A DNA stretch of 64,000 nucleotides from CBDAQA01 sp965247815 (GCA_965247815.1 CBDFHW010000014.1:1-64000); one strand, 5' to 3'. Counted from the first letter of the stretch, positions 52,176 through 61,199 are shown. Made by a program: numbers and translations. Notes: generated by a model not told the origin, from the letters alone.

Positions 52176-52640
52176 CTGCAAGCGGCCTCCCGACATCGCC
52201 GGTCGGAAAATGGTGGCTACGCCCGCGTTGCGGCCGGCTAAAGGGGACAGTCGGACAGTTCCCTTTAGGCTCTCTCCTGGAGTCGACGCTCCGTCCCAGG
52301 GGCCGACAGCGGGTGCGGAAAATCCGAGACTCGACCCCTTTGATTTCTCGCGACAGCGACCTTATACCCCGCGTTTTGCCGAAGAGCCGTGTAGAGTTCC
52401 TTGCGGCTGATTTTGACCAATCTAAATTGGCTTATGCGTGCTTTCATCTATTTTCAATCGAGAGTTACCACCGTCGCGGACTGTCCCGTCACGGTTTGTT
52501 AGAACTCAATTTGTTTGTGGGAAGAAAAATGGTAATCTCCTGCCTGCTGTAGCGTCTGCTAGGGTGAAGTCGTCGCGCTGTCAGGGTGTCGCTCGGACGT
52601 GGTTGGCGGCTGATTCTGCTCATACTTGAGAGGAAGATCG
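52176..52640. other. Intergenic stretch with a REP-like hairpin
   Basis: About 465 bp. Apart from the inverted repeat at 52238-52268 I see no gene: the short open frames on both strands have no ribosome sites and unlikely composition. GAGAGGAAG directly precedes the PEP-CTERM gene. Confidence 0.45.
52238..52268. repeat. REP-like inverted repeat CTAAAGGG/CCCTTTAG
   Basis: 8-bp perfect arms (52238-52245 and 52261-52268) enclose GACAGTCGGACAGTT. The form recalls REP-type hairpins that are mobilised by RAYT transposases; no such transposase is in the window. Confidence 0.55.
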
Positions 52641-53273
52641 ATGAATCGAAACAACAGTAAACAACTGACCATTGCTGCCATCGCCCTATCGGCCACCCTT
52701 GCAGTGTCAGCGATTCTGGAACCCAAGATGGCCCGCGCCGCGGATGTCAAACCTAACGAAGTATCCTACCTCAATTCTGAGGAAACCGACCTGGCAGCTA
52801 TCGATTCCGTGGCCGTGGACAATGGCGGAATTCCGGTCGATTCGGGCCTCGTTACTGATCCTACTGCAATAGATCCGACGATTGTTACCGATCCTGCTGT
52901 TGTTGATCCAAGCCTTGCTTTTACGGATGTCATCCCGTTCATTGATCCGACGATTGTCACCGACCCGGCTATCGTTGATCCAAGCCTTGCGTTTACGGAT
53001 GTAACCCCAGTCATTGAAACGTTCGGCGGCCCGGCAGTCGATTTCGGCGTGCCGGTGGACCCCACACTTACTGGCGACATCACGCCGACCGATATCGTGC
53101 CGCTTTATGTGACCGGCACCGACCCACTTCCCTTTGTGCGCTACGACGCGGTCGGTGGCGTGTCGCCGGAGTTTGCCAGCGTCGCGTCTCCATCGGCTGT
53201 CCCGGAACCTGCATCGCTAACGATGCTCGCTATCGGCGCGGTCGCGTTGCTCGGACGACGGGGGAAGAAGTAG
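52641..53273 (+). CDS. PEP-CTERM sorted secreted protein with Asp-Pro repeats
   Basis: 210 residues with a signal peptide (QLTIAAIALSATLAVSAIL ... ARA). The C-terminus VPEPASLTMLAIGAVALLGR plus RGKK is a textbook PEP-CTERM signal, cut and processed by exosortase. The mature region has a near-perfect duplication of about 24 residues (DPTIVTDPAVVDPSLAFTD), rich in Asp, Pro and Thr. No enzyme motif; a matrix or surface role is inferred. Exosortase itself is not in the window. Confidence 0.88.
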   Translation: MNRNNSKQLTIAAIALSATLAVSAILEPKMARAADVKPNEVSYLNSEETDLAAIDSVAVDNGGIPVDSGLVTDPTAIDPTIVTDPAVVDPSLAFTDVIPFIDPTIVTDPAIVDPSLAFTDVTPVIETFGGPAVDFGVPVDPTLTGDITPTDIVPLYVTGTDPLPFVRYDAVGGVSPEFASVASPSAVPEPASLTMLAIGAVALLGRRGKK

Positions 53274-53724
53274 GTCAGTCCGAACGAGATCTCGGGGCCT
53301 ACAAAGCAGCCGGGATTGAACCATGGTTGCCTGCGGTAGACAACGTACGAGCGGTCGGGTTTCTTTGAAGACATTCCCGACCGCTTTAAACCGGCCTTCG
53401 CGCGGTGATTGAGTTCTATCTGGCCTGCGAAGCGGGTGCATGTCAATATTGCTTACCGTCATGTCTCAAAATCGACACGCCGCAATTTGCTCAAGACTAC
53501 TACTGTAAAGATTTGTTAAATAGGCGCTTATCGTCCAATCCTAGTTCGATATGCGACATTCGGTCTGCAATTTTCGGTTTCGGGCAAGATGGGTGGTTTT
53601 GGGTCTGCCGTTATGGCGTTTTTGGGATGAAAGAATGGTTTTGTGTGCGTTTGGCTCTGTCGTTTCGATGCGCAAGGATGTGCGGTGGCGGGGGGGTCTG
53701 GGGTTGGGGTAGGATGTCGGGTCT
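53274..53724. other. Intergenic stretch with stem-loop and weak heptads
   Basis: About 450 bp. It holds the stem-loop at 53351-53384 and, at 53545-53579, weak 7-mers around TTCGGTC. An hslV gene, which usually precedes hslU, is not here. The open frame from 53405 has no domain. Confidence 0.5.
53351..53384. repeat. Stem-loop repeat, copy 2 (GTCGGGTTTCTTTGAA type)
   Basis: GCGGTCGGG (53351-53359) pairs perfectly with CCCGACCGC (53376-53384) around a 16-nt loop. The loop differs from copy 1 at 51604-51631 at two positions. Confidence 0.75.
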
Positions 53725-55056
53725 ATGGAAAGCATGACGCCGAAGCAGATTGTGGCGGAGTTGGATCGGTACATTGTGGGGCAGGCGGACGCGAAGCGGG
53801 CGGTGGCGATTGCGATTCGCAATCGTTGGCGGCGGCAGCAGTTGCCGGCTGACGTGCGGGCGGACGTGTCGCCGAAGAACATCCTCATGATCGGGCCTAC
53901 CGGGGTGGGAAAGACCGAGATCGCCCGTCGGTTGGCGGGTCTGGTGAGTGCTCCGTTTATCAAGGTCGAGGCGACGAAGTACACCGAGGTGGGGTATCAC
54001 GGTCGGGACGTGGAATCGATGGTGCGGGACTTGGTGGACGTGGCATTGGACATGGTCCGGCGGGAGAGCCATGCGTCGGTGAAGGAGTCGGCTTCCACTT
54101 ATGTCGAAGAGCGGTTGCTGGATTTGTTGTTGCCGACCAACGAGCGGGGCGGGACGGACGACGAAGAGGCCCGGGCCAAGCGGGAGCGGACGCGCGAACG
54201 GTTCCGGGAGCAACTGCGGGGCGGGCAGTTGGAAGAGTTTCAGGTCGAGTTGGTGAGCGAGCAGAAGGCGGACGTGAACCAGCTGTTCGGGGCGGCGGGC
54301 ATGGAGATGGGGTTCGAGCTGCAGGGGATGTTCGAGAAGATGCTGCCGAGCAAGCGGGAGACGAAGCGGCTGAGCGTCGCCGAGGCCCGGCGATTTCTTC
54401 AGAGCCAGGAATCGGACAAGATGATGGACACCGAGTCGCTGCAGCGGGAAGCGATCAACCGGGTGGAGCAGAACGGGATCATTTTCCTGGACGAGATCGA
54501 CAAGATTGCCGGGGCGGACAAGTCGCAGGGCCCGGACGTCAGCCGGCAGGGCGTGCAGCGGGATCTGCTGCCGATCGTGGAAGGGGCGACGATCACGACC
54601 AAGTACGGGCCGGTGAAGTCGGATCATATTTTGTTCATCGCCGCGGGGGCGTTCAGCCAGGCCAAGCCGAGTGATCTGATGCCGGAACTGCTGGGGCGGT
54701 TCCCGATCCGGGTCGAGTTGAGCGAGTTGGGGAAGGACGATTTCGTGCGGATTCTGACCGAGCCGCAGAACTCATTGATTAAGCAGACGGTCTTGTTGCT
54801 CGCGACCGAAGGGATGCGGGTGGATTTCACCGAAGGGGCGATCGACGCGATTGCGTCGGTGGCGTGGCGGGTGAATCGCAAGACGCAGAACATCGGTGCC
54901 CGCCGGCTGTACACGATCCTGGAACGGGTGTTCGAATCGATCAGCTTCGAAGCGCCGGACGCTGTCGAAAAGGACGTGCAGATCACCCGCGAATACGTGA
55001 AAGAGCGGATGTCTTCGGTGGTGAAGGACGAGGATCTGAGTAAATTCGTGCTGTGA
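53725..55056 (+). CDS. hslU: ATP-dependent protease ATPase subunit HslU
   Basis: 443 residues. MTPKQIVAELDRYIVGQADAKRAVAIA is the HslU N-terminus; Walker A is GPTGVGKT (57-64), then VEATKYTEVGYHGRDVESMVRDL, an I domain of about 120 residues, Walker B IIFLDEIDK, sensor region LLGRFPIRVEL and GARRLYTILERV. The C-terminal LSKFVL tail is the peptide that docks into HslV. It unfolds substrates for HslV. ATG 53734 is an alternative start. Confidence 0.96.
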   Translation: MESMTPKQIVAELDRYIVGQADAKRAVAIAIRNRWRRQQLPADVRADVSPKNILMIGPTGVGKTEIARRLAGLVSAPFIKVEATKYTEVGYHGRDVESMVRDLVDVALDMVRRESHASVKESASTYVEERLLDLLLPTNERGGTDDEEARAKRERTRERFREQLRGGQLEEFQVELVSEQKADVNQLFGAAGMEMGFELQGMFEKMLPSKRETKRLSVAEARRFLQSQESDKMMDTESLQREAINRVEQNGIIFLDEIDKIAGADKSQGPDVSRQGVQRDLLPIVEGATITTKYGPVKSDHILFIAAGAFSQAKPSDLMPELLGRFPIRVELSELGKDDFVRILTEPQNSLIKQTVLLLATEGMRVDFTEGAIDAIASVAWRVNRKTQNIGARRLYTILERVFESISFEAPDAVEKDVQITREYVKERMSSVVKDEDLSKFVL

Positions 55057-55143
55057 GCGGGCGAGTCTCGACGATGGTTCGGGCAAGGGCACTGCTCGCG
55101 ATCGGCGTGCTGTTCACGGCATTTTGCGCCGGGAGACGGTTTC

Positions 55144-55704
55144 ATGTTGATATCAATTGTAATTACGGTCGTGGTCCTTCTGGTGGCGCTGGCGGTGGTG
55201 GTTTCGTTGCAGCCGGCGGCGTTCTCGGTGTCGCGGTCGACCAGCATCGCGGCCGAGCCGGGCGCGGTGTTCGATCACGTAAACGATTTCCATAAATGGG
55301 AGACGTGGTCGCCTTGGGAAAAGATCGACTCGACGATGAAAAAGAACTACGAAGGCCCGGCGTCGGGTGTGGGCGCGGTCTACAACTGGTCGGGCTCCGG
55401 CAAGGCGGGCGCGGGGCGGATGACCTTGAACGACAGCCGACCGGGCGAACGCGTGGGCCTGAAGCTGGAGATGCTCAAGCCGATGAAGGCGACCAACTCG
55501 GTGGTGTTCACGTTCGTTCCGCAGGGAGACAAAACGGTCACCAGCTGGACGATGAGCGGCGAGAAGGGGTTCATCTCAAAGGCGTTCTGCATGGTCATGG
55601 ACATGGACAAAATGGTGGGCGGGGATTTCGAAAAAGGGCTGGTGCAATTGAAGGCAGTAGCGGAATCGACCGCGGCACACTCCGCGGCCGGTTCAGCGGT
55701 CTGA
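55144..55704 (+). CDS. SRPBCC-family (polyketide cyclase-like) protein, membrane-anchored
   Basis: 186 residues. An N-terminal helix (ISIVITVVVLLVALAVVVSL) anchors a START/SRPBCC domain: VSRSTSIAAEPGAVFDHVNDFHKWETWSPWEK, YNWSGSGKAGAGRMTLND and VVFTFVPQGDKTVTSWTMSGE. Such domains bind hydrophobic ligands; substrate unknown. GGAG lies 8 bp before the ATG. The gene overlaps the 3' end of the converging frameshifted gene by about 12 bp. Confidence 0.85.
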   Translation: MLISIVITVVVLLVALAVVVSLQPAAFSVSRSTSIAAEPGAVFDHVNDFHKWETWSPWEKIDSTMKKNYEGPASGVGAVYNWSGSGKAGAGRMTLNDSRPGERVGLKLEMLKPMKATNSVVFTFVPQGDKTVTSWTMSGEKGFISKAFCMVMDMDKMVGGDFEKGLVQLKAVAESTAAHSAAGSAV

Positions 55705-56391
55705 GGCCTCGGCCGGGTTTGGGAACACTTTTTTCAAGACGAGATGGGTGGGCAGGTACAGCACCAGCGGGATGCCGGCCACGAGGATGCCGAGCCACGC
55801 GAGCGGCGGCAGCTGGGTTTGCGACCTGTGCTCTGAAAACCCGAAGACGTAGTTGATGTTGGCCACGCGCGGCCCGGTCGCGTGGGGGGGGCAGGGGCGT
55901 GAAGCCGAAGTGACAGATCAGCAGCAGGGCGATACCGATGATCGTCTGCAGCCGAAGCGAGCGACGGTCGTACCCGACTCGGGGTAGCAGCCAGAGGAGC
56001 AAAAGAGGCAACCGTCCGTGAAAGGTAGAAAGCCCGCGAACGAACTGGGGATCGCCGGGTCGAACATGTAATCGGTCAGCCCCGGCAGCCGAAACCCCAC
56101 GAGCCGGACCGCGACGTCGAGCAGCCAGATCGCCTGTGGCAAAAGAATCGCAACGGCTTCGCAGCTGATGAGGAGCGGGCTCTCAGTCCAGATGCCGACC
56201 AGCGTAATCAGGACCGCGACGTCGCAGAAGTACAGGAAGTTCTGCGGACCGCAGGCGTGCCAGTAGTACGGCAGCATCACCGCGACGAATGCCGAGTAAA
56301 TGACCTTCGGCACGATCGGAATGCGCCAAGGGCTGCGGGGATTCGATGCGACATTTTGGGCGAGCGAAAAGGAACTCATAAAAGATAGCAT
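55693..56391 (-). pseudogene. Multi-helix membrane protein gene with two frameshifts
   Basis: Frame 1 from ATG 56391 gives VIYSAFVAVMLPYYWHACGPQNFLYFCDVAVLITLV and continues to about 56035. The sense then jumps frame: GRLPLLLLWLLPRVGYDRRSLRLQTIIGIALLLICHFGFTPLPPP. At a run of C near 55886-55893 it jumps again: RVANINYVFGFSEHRSQTQLPPLAWLGILVAGIPLVLYLPTHLVLKKVFP, stop at 55693-55695. The three pieces join into one coherent membrane protein. The second break is in a homopolymer, so sequencing error or slippage is possible there. Confidence 0.75.
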
Positions 56392-56503
56392 ACGCTAACT
56401 TATTTAAGATTGTAAGGCGGCTTCTGTACCGCGGAGTCAGGCGACCGCGCGGATCATTCAGTGAGTGATACTTGGACGAGCACGAGTCGGCCAGGCGGGT
56501 TAA

Positions 56504-56776
56504 CTAAAATGCGGAGGCTTGTTTGACTGGCCGAGACGCGGCTTCGGGCGGGAGCGGGCTTTGCGTTCGGAATGGATTGGCGTTGGGACCAATCCGAGAT
56601 TTCAATTGTGCCAGGCAATGCGCGTTGGTGAACCAGGCCTCGCCCGATTCGATGGAGAGAAAACCGAGTCGGCGAAGCAGCGCCAGCACCTCGGATACGC
56701 GCACCGGCCGTTCTTCCGCGACGCAAAGGTCGGCGGCAATACGCTCAACATCTAAGACGACGCGAAATCCGGACAT
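56504..56776 (-). CDS. Hypothetical small protein
   Basis: 90 residues from ATG 56776, with AAGGA 8 bp upstream. VVLDVERIAADLCVAEERPVRVSEVLALLRRLGFLSIESGEAWFTN reads like a winged-helix-type fold, while the last 25 residues are basic and disordered. I do not recognise a family. The upstream region contains ACCGAAG/GGTAA-type short repeats. Confidence 0.55.
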   Translation of the reverse strand: MSGFRVVLDVERIAADLCVAEERPVRVSEVLALLRRLGFLSIESGEAWFTNAHCLAQLKSRIGPNANPFRTQSPLPPEAASRPVKQASAF

Positions 56777-56905
56777 GATGCAATTCCTTACCGAAGATAT
56801 GATTGCTTGAAAAATATCACGCAATCACGTAAATGCAATCGGTAAATTTGCTTACCTCCTCAATTTTTGCTTTTCGAAACCCGGTCCTGCGTTGGTTTCG
56901 TAAAA

Positions 56906-58297
56906 TCATTCGAGTAAATCGCTTATGATGTTTTTGACGGTCGCAATCTGCTGCTCCGCGAGCCCCCGTTCGGGCGCTTCTGCGATGATCCGCATAATGG
57001 GCTCGGTGTTGCTGGGGCGAGCGTGTACCCAGGCGCGCTGGTCGAGCCAGTCGATGCGAATGCCGTCCTGCGTGTCGATGACCACGCCAGGCGTCGCGGC
57101 GAGTCGCTTATGGATTTCCGCGACGGCGCGCTCGGCATCCTCCCGGCGGCATTCGAACTTGGTCTTTACGATCTCGTACCGGGGCAGCTCCGCGACCAGC
57201 TGGCTTAGCGTTTTTCCCGTGTCGGCCATCAGCTGTAGCACGTAAGCCATGCCGACCAGACTGTCCCGACCGGGGACGATCCGCGGGTCGATTACGCCGC
57301 CGTTGCCTTCCCCACCGACGCACGCGTTCTGCTTCAGCATCGTGTCGATGACGTTCGCCTCACCGACGGCCGTCCGCAGCACCTTCGACCCGGTTGCCGC
57401 GGCAATGTCGTCGACCATCCGGCTCGTCGACAGGTTCGTGACGACGATGCCGGCCTTCTTGCCGAGGATGAACTTCGTCGCCAGCGCGAGCGAATATTCC
57501 TCGCCGATGTACCGGCCGTTCTCGTCGACGATGGCCAATCGGTCCGCGTCGGGGTCCTGGGCGAACCCGACCGCCGCCCGCTGCTTCTTCACCTCGTCAC
57601 ACAGCCCGGTCAGGTTTTTTTCGGTCGGTTCTGGCTCATGCGGGAACTGCCCGTTGGGTGTCGCGTTGATATGAACCAGCTGGCACCCCAGCTTGTTCAG
57701 CAAGGTCGCCGTCGCGACGCAACCGGCTCCGTTGACGCTGTCCAGAACCACCTTGAACCGCTTGCTCGAAATGCCCAGCACGTCGACGCGGTCGACCACC
57801 CGCTTGACGTGCAACGCGTGGGTCTCGGGGTTTTTCTTCGGGGGCCTGAGATGTTCGACGCGGACGAAACTGGATTGTTCGGTCAGGAACAGTTGCTTGA
57901 TCCGCTCGGCATCTTTCGGGGGCGGGGCGACGCAGTCGCGGGTGAGGAACTTCAAACCGTTCCATTCGATCGGGTTGTGCGACGCGGTCGCGACCACGCC
58001 GGCGTCGGCGTTCAGGTGCCGGACCATCATCGCCACCCCGGGCGTGGTGACGATGTCCAGGTCGATGACTTCGATCCCGCTGGCGGTCAGGGCGGCGACG
58101 GCGGCGTCGCGGACCCAGGGCCCGCTGGGCCGACTGTCTCGACCGATGACGACTTTCAAAGACCGGCCCGCCCCCGCCGGCGTCTGCTCCTTCAGCCAGA
58201 CCGCGAACGCCGCCGCCATCCAACCGACCACGGGGGGTGTCAACGTTCCGCCGATCGTGCCGCGGGTCCCCGACACACCAATCATGAGGGCTTCCAT
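56906..58297 (-). CDS. glmM: Phosphoglucosamine/phosphomannomutase (GlmM-like)
   Basis: 463 residues. ATG 58297 is favoured over 58303 because AGGAG then has 8-bp spacing. MIGVSGTRGTIGGTLTP opens domain 1; the phospho-serine is S106 in TASHNPIEWNG; the Mg loop is DPDADRLAIVDENGRYIGEEY; sugar loop GGEGNGGVIDP and phosphate loop HARPSNTEPIMRIIAE complete the alpha-phosphohexomutase. GlmM makes glucosamine-1-phosphate for peptidoglycan; the GEGNGG loop fits GlmM, but phosphomannomutase activity cannot be excluded. Confidence 0.9.
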   Translation of the reverse strand: MEALMIGVSGTRGTIGGTLTPPVVGWMAAAFAVWLKEQTPAGAGRSLKVVIGRDSRPSGPWVRDAAVAALTASGIEVIDLDIVTTPGVAMMVRHLNADAGVVATASHNPIEWNGLKFLTRDCVAPPPKDAERIKQLFLTEQSSFVRVEHLRPPKKNPETHALHVKRVVDRVDVLGISSKRFKVVLDSVNGAGCVATATLLNKLGCQLVHINATPNGQFPHEPEPTEKNLTGLCDEVKKQRAAVGFAQDPDADRLAIVDENGRYIGEEYSLALATKFILGKKAGIVVTNLSTSRMVDDIAAATGSKVLRTAVGEANVIDTMLKQNACVGGEGNGGVIDPRIVPGRDSLVGMAYVLQLMADTGKTLSQLVAELPRYEIVKTKFECRREDAERAVAEIHKRLAATPGVVIDTQDGIRIDWLDQRAWVHARPSNTEPIMRIIAEAPERGLAEQQIATVKNIISDLLE

Positions 58298-58381
58298 CTT
58301 CATCTCTCCTGGTTTAATCAATCAGCGGCGGGAATCTATCAGCCACCCGCCGGGTTGGACAGTCACATGACACGCGACCAC

Positions 58382-59044
58382 ATGACACGCGACGGCAAAA
58401 TACGCTTCAAAGTCTGCTGCATCGCTTCGATTCAGGAGTCGCAGCTCGCGATCCGATACGGGGCCTCGGCGGTCGGGTTGGTGTCGGCAATGCCCAGCGG
58501 GCCCGGTGTGATCGACGACGACCTGATTACCGAGATCGCCCGGACGACCCCGCCGGGGGTCGCGTCCTTTCTGCTGACCTCGGCCACCGACGCCGGGACG
58601 ATCATCCACCAGCAAAGGCGTGCCGGGGTGAACACGCTGCAGCTTTGCGACCGGGTTTGCCACCCCGGCGTCTATGCCGAGCTCCGCCGAAACCTGCCGG
58701 GCATAAAAATCGTGCAGGTGATTCACATCACCGACGAATCTTCAGTCGCCGAGGCAGTCCGGCTCGCGGGCGAGGTGGACGGGTTTCTGCCCGACTCCGG
58801 AAATCAGACCGCAGCCGTGAAACTGCTCGGGGGCACAGGAAAGACGCACGACTGGAAAATAAGCCGGGCGATCGTCGACCGCGTGTCGGTACCGGTTTTT
58901 CTCGCCGGCGGTTTAAAGCCGACGACCGTCGGGCAGGCAGTTCGCGACGTAAACCCTTTCGGGGTCGATGTCTGCACGGGACTTAGGACCGACGGCGGGC
59001 TCGACGAGCAGAAGCTTGCTGCTTTCGCCCGCGCGATCGCTTAG
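58382..59044 (+). CDS. trpF: Phosphoribosylanthranilate isomerase-like protein
   Basis: 220 residues from ATG 58382. A tandem duplication of about 15 bp (58366-58395) places a second in-frame ATG at 58367. The TIM barrel has RFKVCCIASIQESQLAIRYGASAVGLV (catalytic Cys position), TLQLCDRV, VFLAGGLKPTTVGQAV and GVDVCTGLRTDGGLDEQKLAAFARA, where the Asp of GVDVCTG matches the general acid. It would isomerise PRA in tryptophan synthesis, but KVCCIAS deviates from the usual KICGIT and there are no other trp genes nearby, so a related function is possible. Confidence 0.78.
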   Translation: MTRDGKIRFKVCCIASIQESQLAIRYGASAVGLVSAMPSGPGVIDDDLITEIARTTPPGVASFLLTSATDAGTIIHQQRRAGVNTLQLCDRVCHPGVYAELRRNLPGIKIVQVIHITDESSVAEAVRLAGEVDGFLPDSGNQTAAVKLLGGTGKTHDWKISRAIVDRVSVPVFLAGGLKPTTVGQAVRDVNPFGVDVCTGLRTDGGLDEQKLAAFARAIA

Positions 59045-59214
59045 GTAGAAATTTTATTTCGTGCTTCACTGACCTTCTTGTCGAACCTGCTATAGTGTTC
59101 CGGCGGAAACCCCCAATGGCGCCTTCAGCCTTTTCGGAAGGTCCGCTCTATTTCCCATGCTTCTCGACGAACCGGCGTTCACGCCGTTTTCGAGTAAGTT
59201 GAAAGGATTCTTCC

Positions 59215-60177
59215 TTGAACGACGCGTCCGTAACTCCCGACTTGTCACCCGTTATCACGGGCCCCACGCTCCCCGTCACCGAACAACCGACCGAATTAGT
59301 CAGCGTCCGGGACCGCATTGTTACCCTGATCTTCGTCGTACTGCCGTTCGCGGGCCTGATCACCGCGGTCTGCACGATGTGGGGTCACGGGTTCGGCGTC
59401 CTCTACCTGGTGTTGATGTCCGTTATGTACGTGCTCAGCGCGCTGGGCATCACGGTCGGTTACCACCGGCTGTTCACGCACCGGTCGTTCGAGACCTTCC
59501 GACCGATCAAGGTGATGTTTGCCGTGATGGGATCGATGGCGCTCGAAGGGCCATTGCTCCGCTGGGTCGCCCAGCACCGTCGGCACCATCAGCACAGCGA
59601 CGACAAGCTCGACCCGCATTCCCCGCACCACCACGGCGACGGTTTCTGGGGCCTGATCGCTGGTTTCTATCACGCCCATATCGGCTGGATCTTCGGGAAT
59701 GACCCCGCGGACCTGTCCCGCTACGTCGGTGACTTAATCCGCGACCGGTTCCTTCGCTTCGTCAGCACCACCTGGTTCGTCTGGGCAATGGTCGGGCTCG
59801 TAGTCCCCGCGATCCTCGGAGGGCTCATCTCATGGTCCTGGCAAGGCGCTTTGCTGGGTTTCCTGTGGGGCGGTCTGGTCCGCGTTTTCTTCGTTCATCA
59901 CGTGACTTGGAGTGTCAATTCGGTATGCCACCTCTGGGGCACCCGGCCGTTTAACAGCGGCGATGAAAGCCGGAACAACGCGATCTTCGGCATCCTCGGT
60001 TTCGGTGAAGGCTGGCACAACAACCATCACGCGTTCCCGACCAGCGCCCGCCACGGCTTGGCCTGGTGGCAAGTCGACTTCAGCTACTGGGTCATCTGGC
60101 TGATGTCGGTCGTCGGCCTCGCCTGGAAGGTACGCGTCCCCGCCGGCCCAGCGATCGACGCCAAGCGCGCCGGTTGA
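59215..60177 (+). CDS. Fatty-acid (acyl-CoA/acyl-lipid) desaturase
   Basis: 320 residues from TTG 59215, which has AAAGGA 7 bp upstream. Three histidine boxes are present: HRLFTH, HRRHHQH and GEGWHNNHHAF, within four membrane helices and a further NHH-linked HHVTWSVNSVCHLWG. This is the delta-9 type di-iron desaturase that makes monounsaturated lipids. A clear terminator follows. Confidence 0.94.
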   Translation: MNDASVTPDLSPVITGPTLPVTEQPTELVSVRDRIVTLIFVVLPFAGLITAVCTMWGHGFGVLYLVLMSVMYVLSALGITVGYHRLFTHRSFETFRPIKVMFAVMGSMALEGPLLRWVAQHRRHHQHSDDKLDPHSPHHHGDGFWGLIAGFYHAHIGWIFGNDPADLSRYVGDLIRDRFLRFVSTTWFVWAMVGLVVPAILGGLISWSWQGALLGFLWGGLVRVFFVHHVTWSVNSVCHLWGTRPFNSGDESRNNAIFGILGFGEGWHNNHHAFPTSARHGLAWWQVDFSYWVIWLMSVVGLAWKVRVPAGPAIDAKRAG

Positions 60178-60229
60178 TCGCTAAGCGGGCACGTTATAAG
60201 TAGACGCCTAGACTCGAATACAAAAGCTA

Positions 60230-60266
60230 AAAGCATGCGGAACTCAGTTCCGCATGCTTTTTTATT
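60230..60266 (+). terminator. Intrinsic terminator after the desaturase
   Basis: Stem AAGCATGCGGAACT / AGTTCCGCATGCTT with a very short loop is followed by a T-run (60258-60263). It starts 52 bp after the stop codon. Confidence 0.85.
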
Positions 60267-60480
60267 TTCACCGGGTCGACGAGCCGGCGTCTGCTCGGAT
60301 CGACTGACCCACATCGATTTTGCTTCGCGTCGCAGCAAATAGAAGGCAGACGCATGGCCTTAAATCGATTCATAAACGCCTGAACTTTGCCGAAATCACT
60401 TAGTCGCGGGTTCCGGATTTCCTTGAAATCATAATTCGGGATTCAGGTTATTCTATGTGAGCCGGGCAGTGAGGAACACG

Positions 60481-60675
60481 ATGGGCCAGAACGCAAAGCT
60501 GTTAGAGATGCTCACCGAGGAGCTGGACGCCATGCGGCTTCAACTCGACACATCCGCGCCGGCGGACCCCGAAGAATTCTTCAGACGCGCCAAGCGGCTT
60601 TCGGATACGGCCAATTTGCTGCTGGCGACGCGCTCCAAGCGAAAGGCTAGGCAAGCGTCAGAGAAGCCCGACTGA
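60481..60675 (+). CDS. Hypothetical small helical protein
   Basis: 64 residues from ATG 60481, with GAGG 7 bp upstream. LLEMLTEELDAMRLQLDTSA and DPEEFFRRAKRLSDTANLLL predict two amphipathic helices; the C-terminus is basic (RSKRKARQASEKPD). No family is recognised. The ribosome site and codon pattern support expression. Confidence 0.5.
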   Translation: MGQNAKLLEMLTEELDAMRLQLDTSAPADPEEFFRRAKRLSDTANLLLATRSKRKARQASEKPD

Positions 60676-60887
60676 CACCGGGCTGTGTTAGATCGTCGCC
60701 GTCTTTGATCTTCGACGTGTTCCAAAGCGAGATTCTGGAAAACCCAGGTGTCTCAACTGGGCGTTCGCCTCTTTCACAGCTGTTGGACGAAGACCGCTCC
60801 GCTCGAACGTACCCGGATGCCGGTTGCCACGATAAGGCGGAGTCATGGCAGATTCAGCTCAAAACCGAGTATCGTTTCATCCGACTC

Positions 60888-60970
60888 TCAGCCGCGCGGC
60901 TTCAGCCCGCGGAGCGCTATACCTCGACGCGTTTCAACGATCGTCCGCGGGCTGGAAGCCACGCGGCTGA
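60888..60970. repeat. 83-bp imperfect inverted repeat, MITE-like
   Basis: Arms of about 26 bp, left beginning TCAGCCGCGCGGCTTCAGCC (60888) and right ending CCACGCGGCTGA (60970), differ by one mismatch and one indel. The 30-bp centre is non-palindromic. No transposase or coding frame inside. Confidence 0.75.
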
Positions 60971-61152
60971 CATTAAGATGCTGATGCCACGCGTGAGTTC
61001 AAAGCATTTCAGGTCATCCCGCCCTACTTGCAATCTGCAAAGCCCCGTGATTTCTTCAACCCCGTTGAAGTGAGCTGGAATCCGACTCGGCGACCCGTCG
61101 GGCGCCACCCAGAACAGTAACACTGCAACCTTATTCTTCGCTCCCCCGAATC

Positions 61153-61199
61153 TCTAAAAACGAAATCGCCGGTGCCCGTTGGGTAACGGGCACCGGCGA
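61153..61199 (-). terminator. Intrinsic terminator of the B12-domain-like gene
   Basis: Perfect 15-bp stem TCGCCGGTGCCCGTT (61166-61180) with its complement at 61185-61199 and a 4-nt loop. Read on the minus strand, it is followed by ATTTCGTTTTT. It lies 37 bp past the gene's stop codon. Confidence 0.85.

Noticed and set aside
53405..53737. 110-residue plus-strand frame before hslU
   Set aside because: Cys/Trp/Gly-rich with no domain, no ribosome site and overlapping the hslU start in another frame; not an HslV.
57638..58366. Long 5' extension of the trpF-like frame
   Set aside because: Antisense to the glmM-like gene; barrel homology starts only after 58382.
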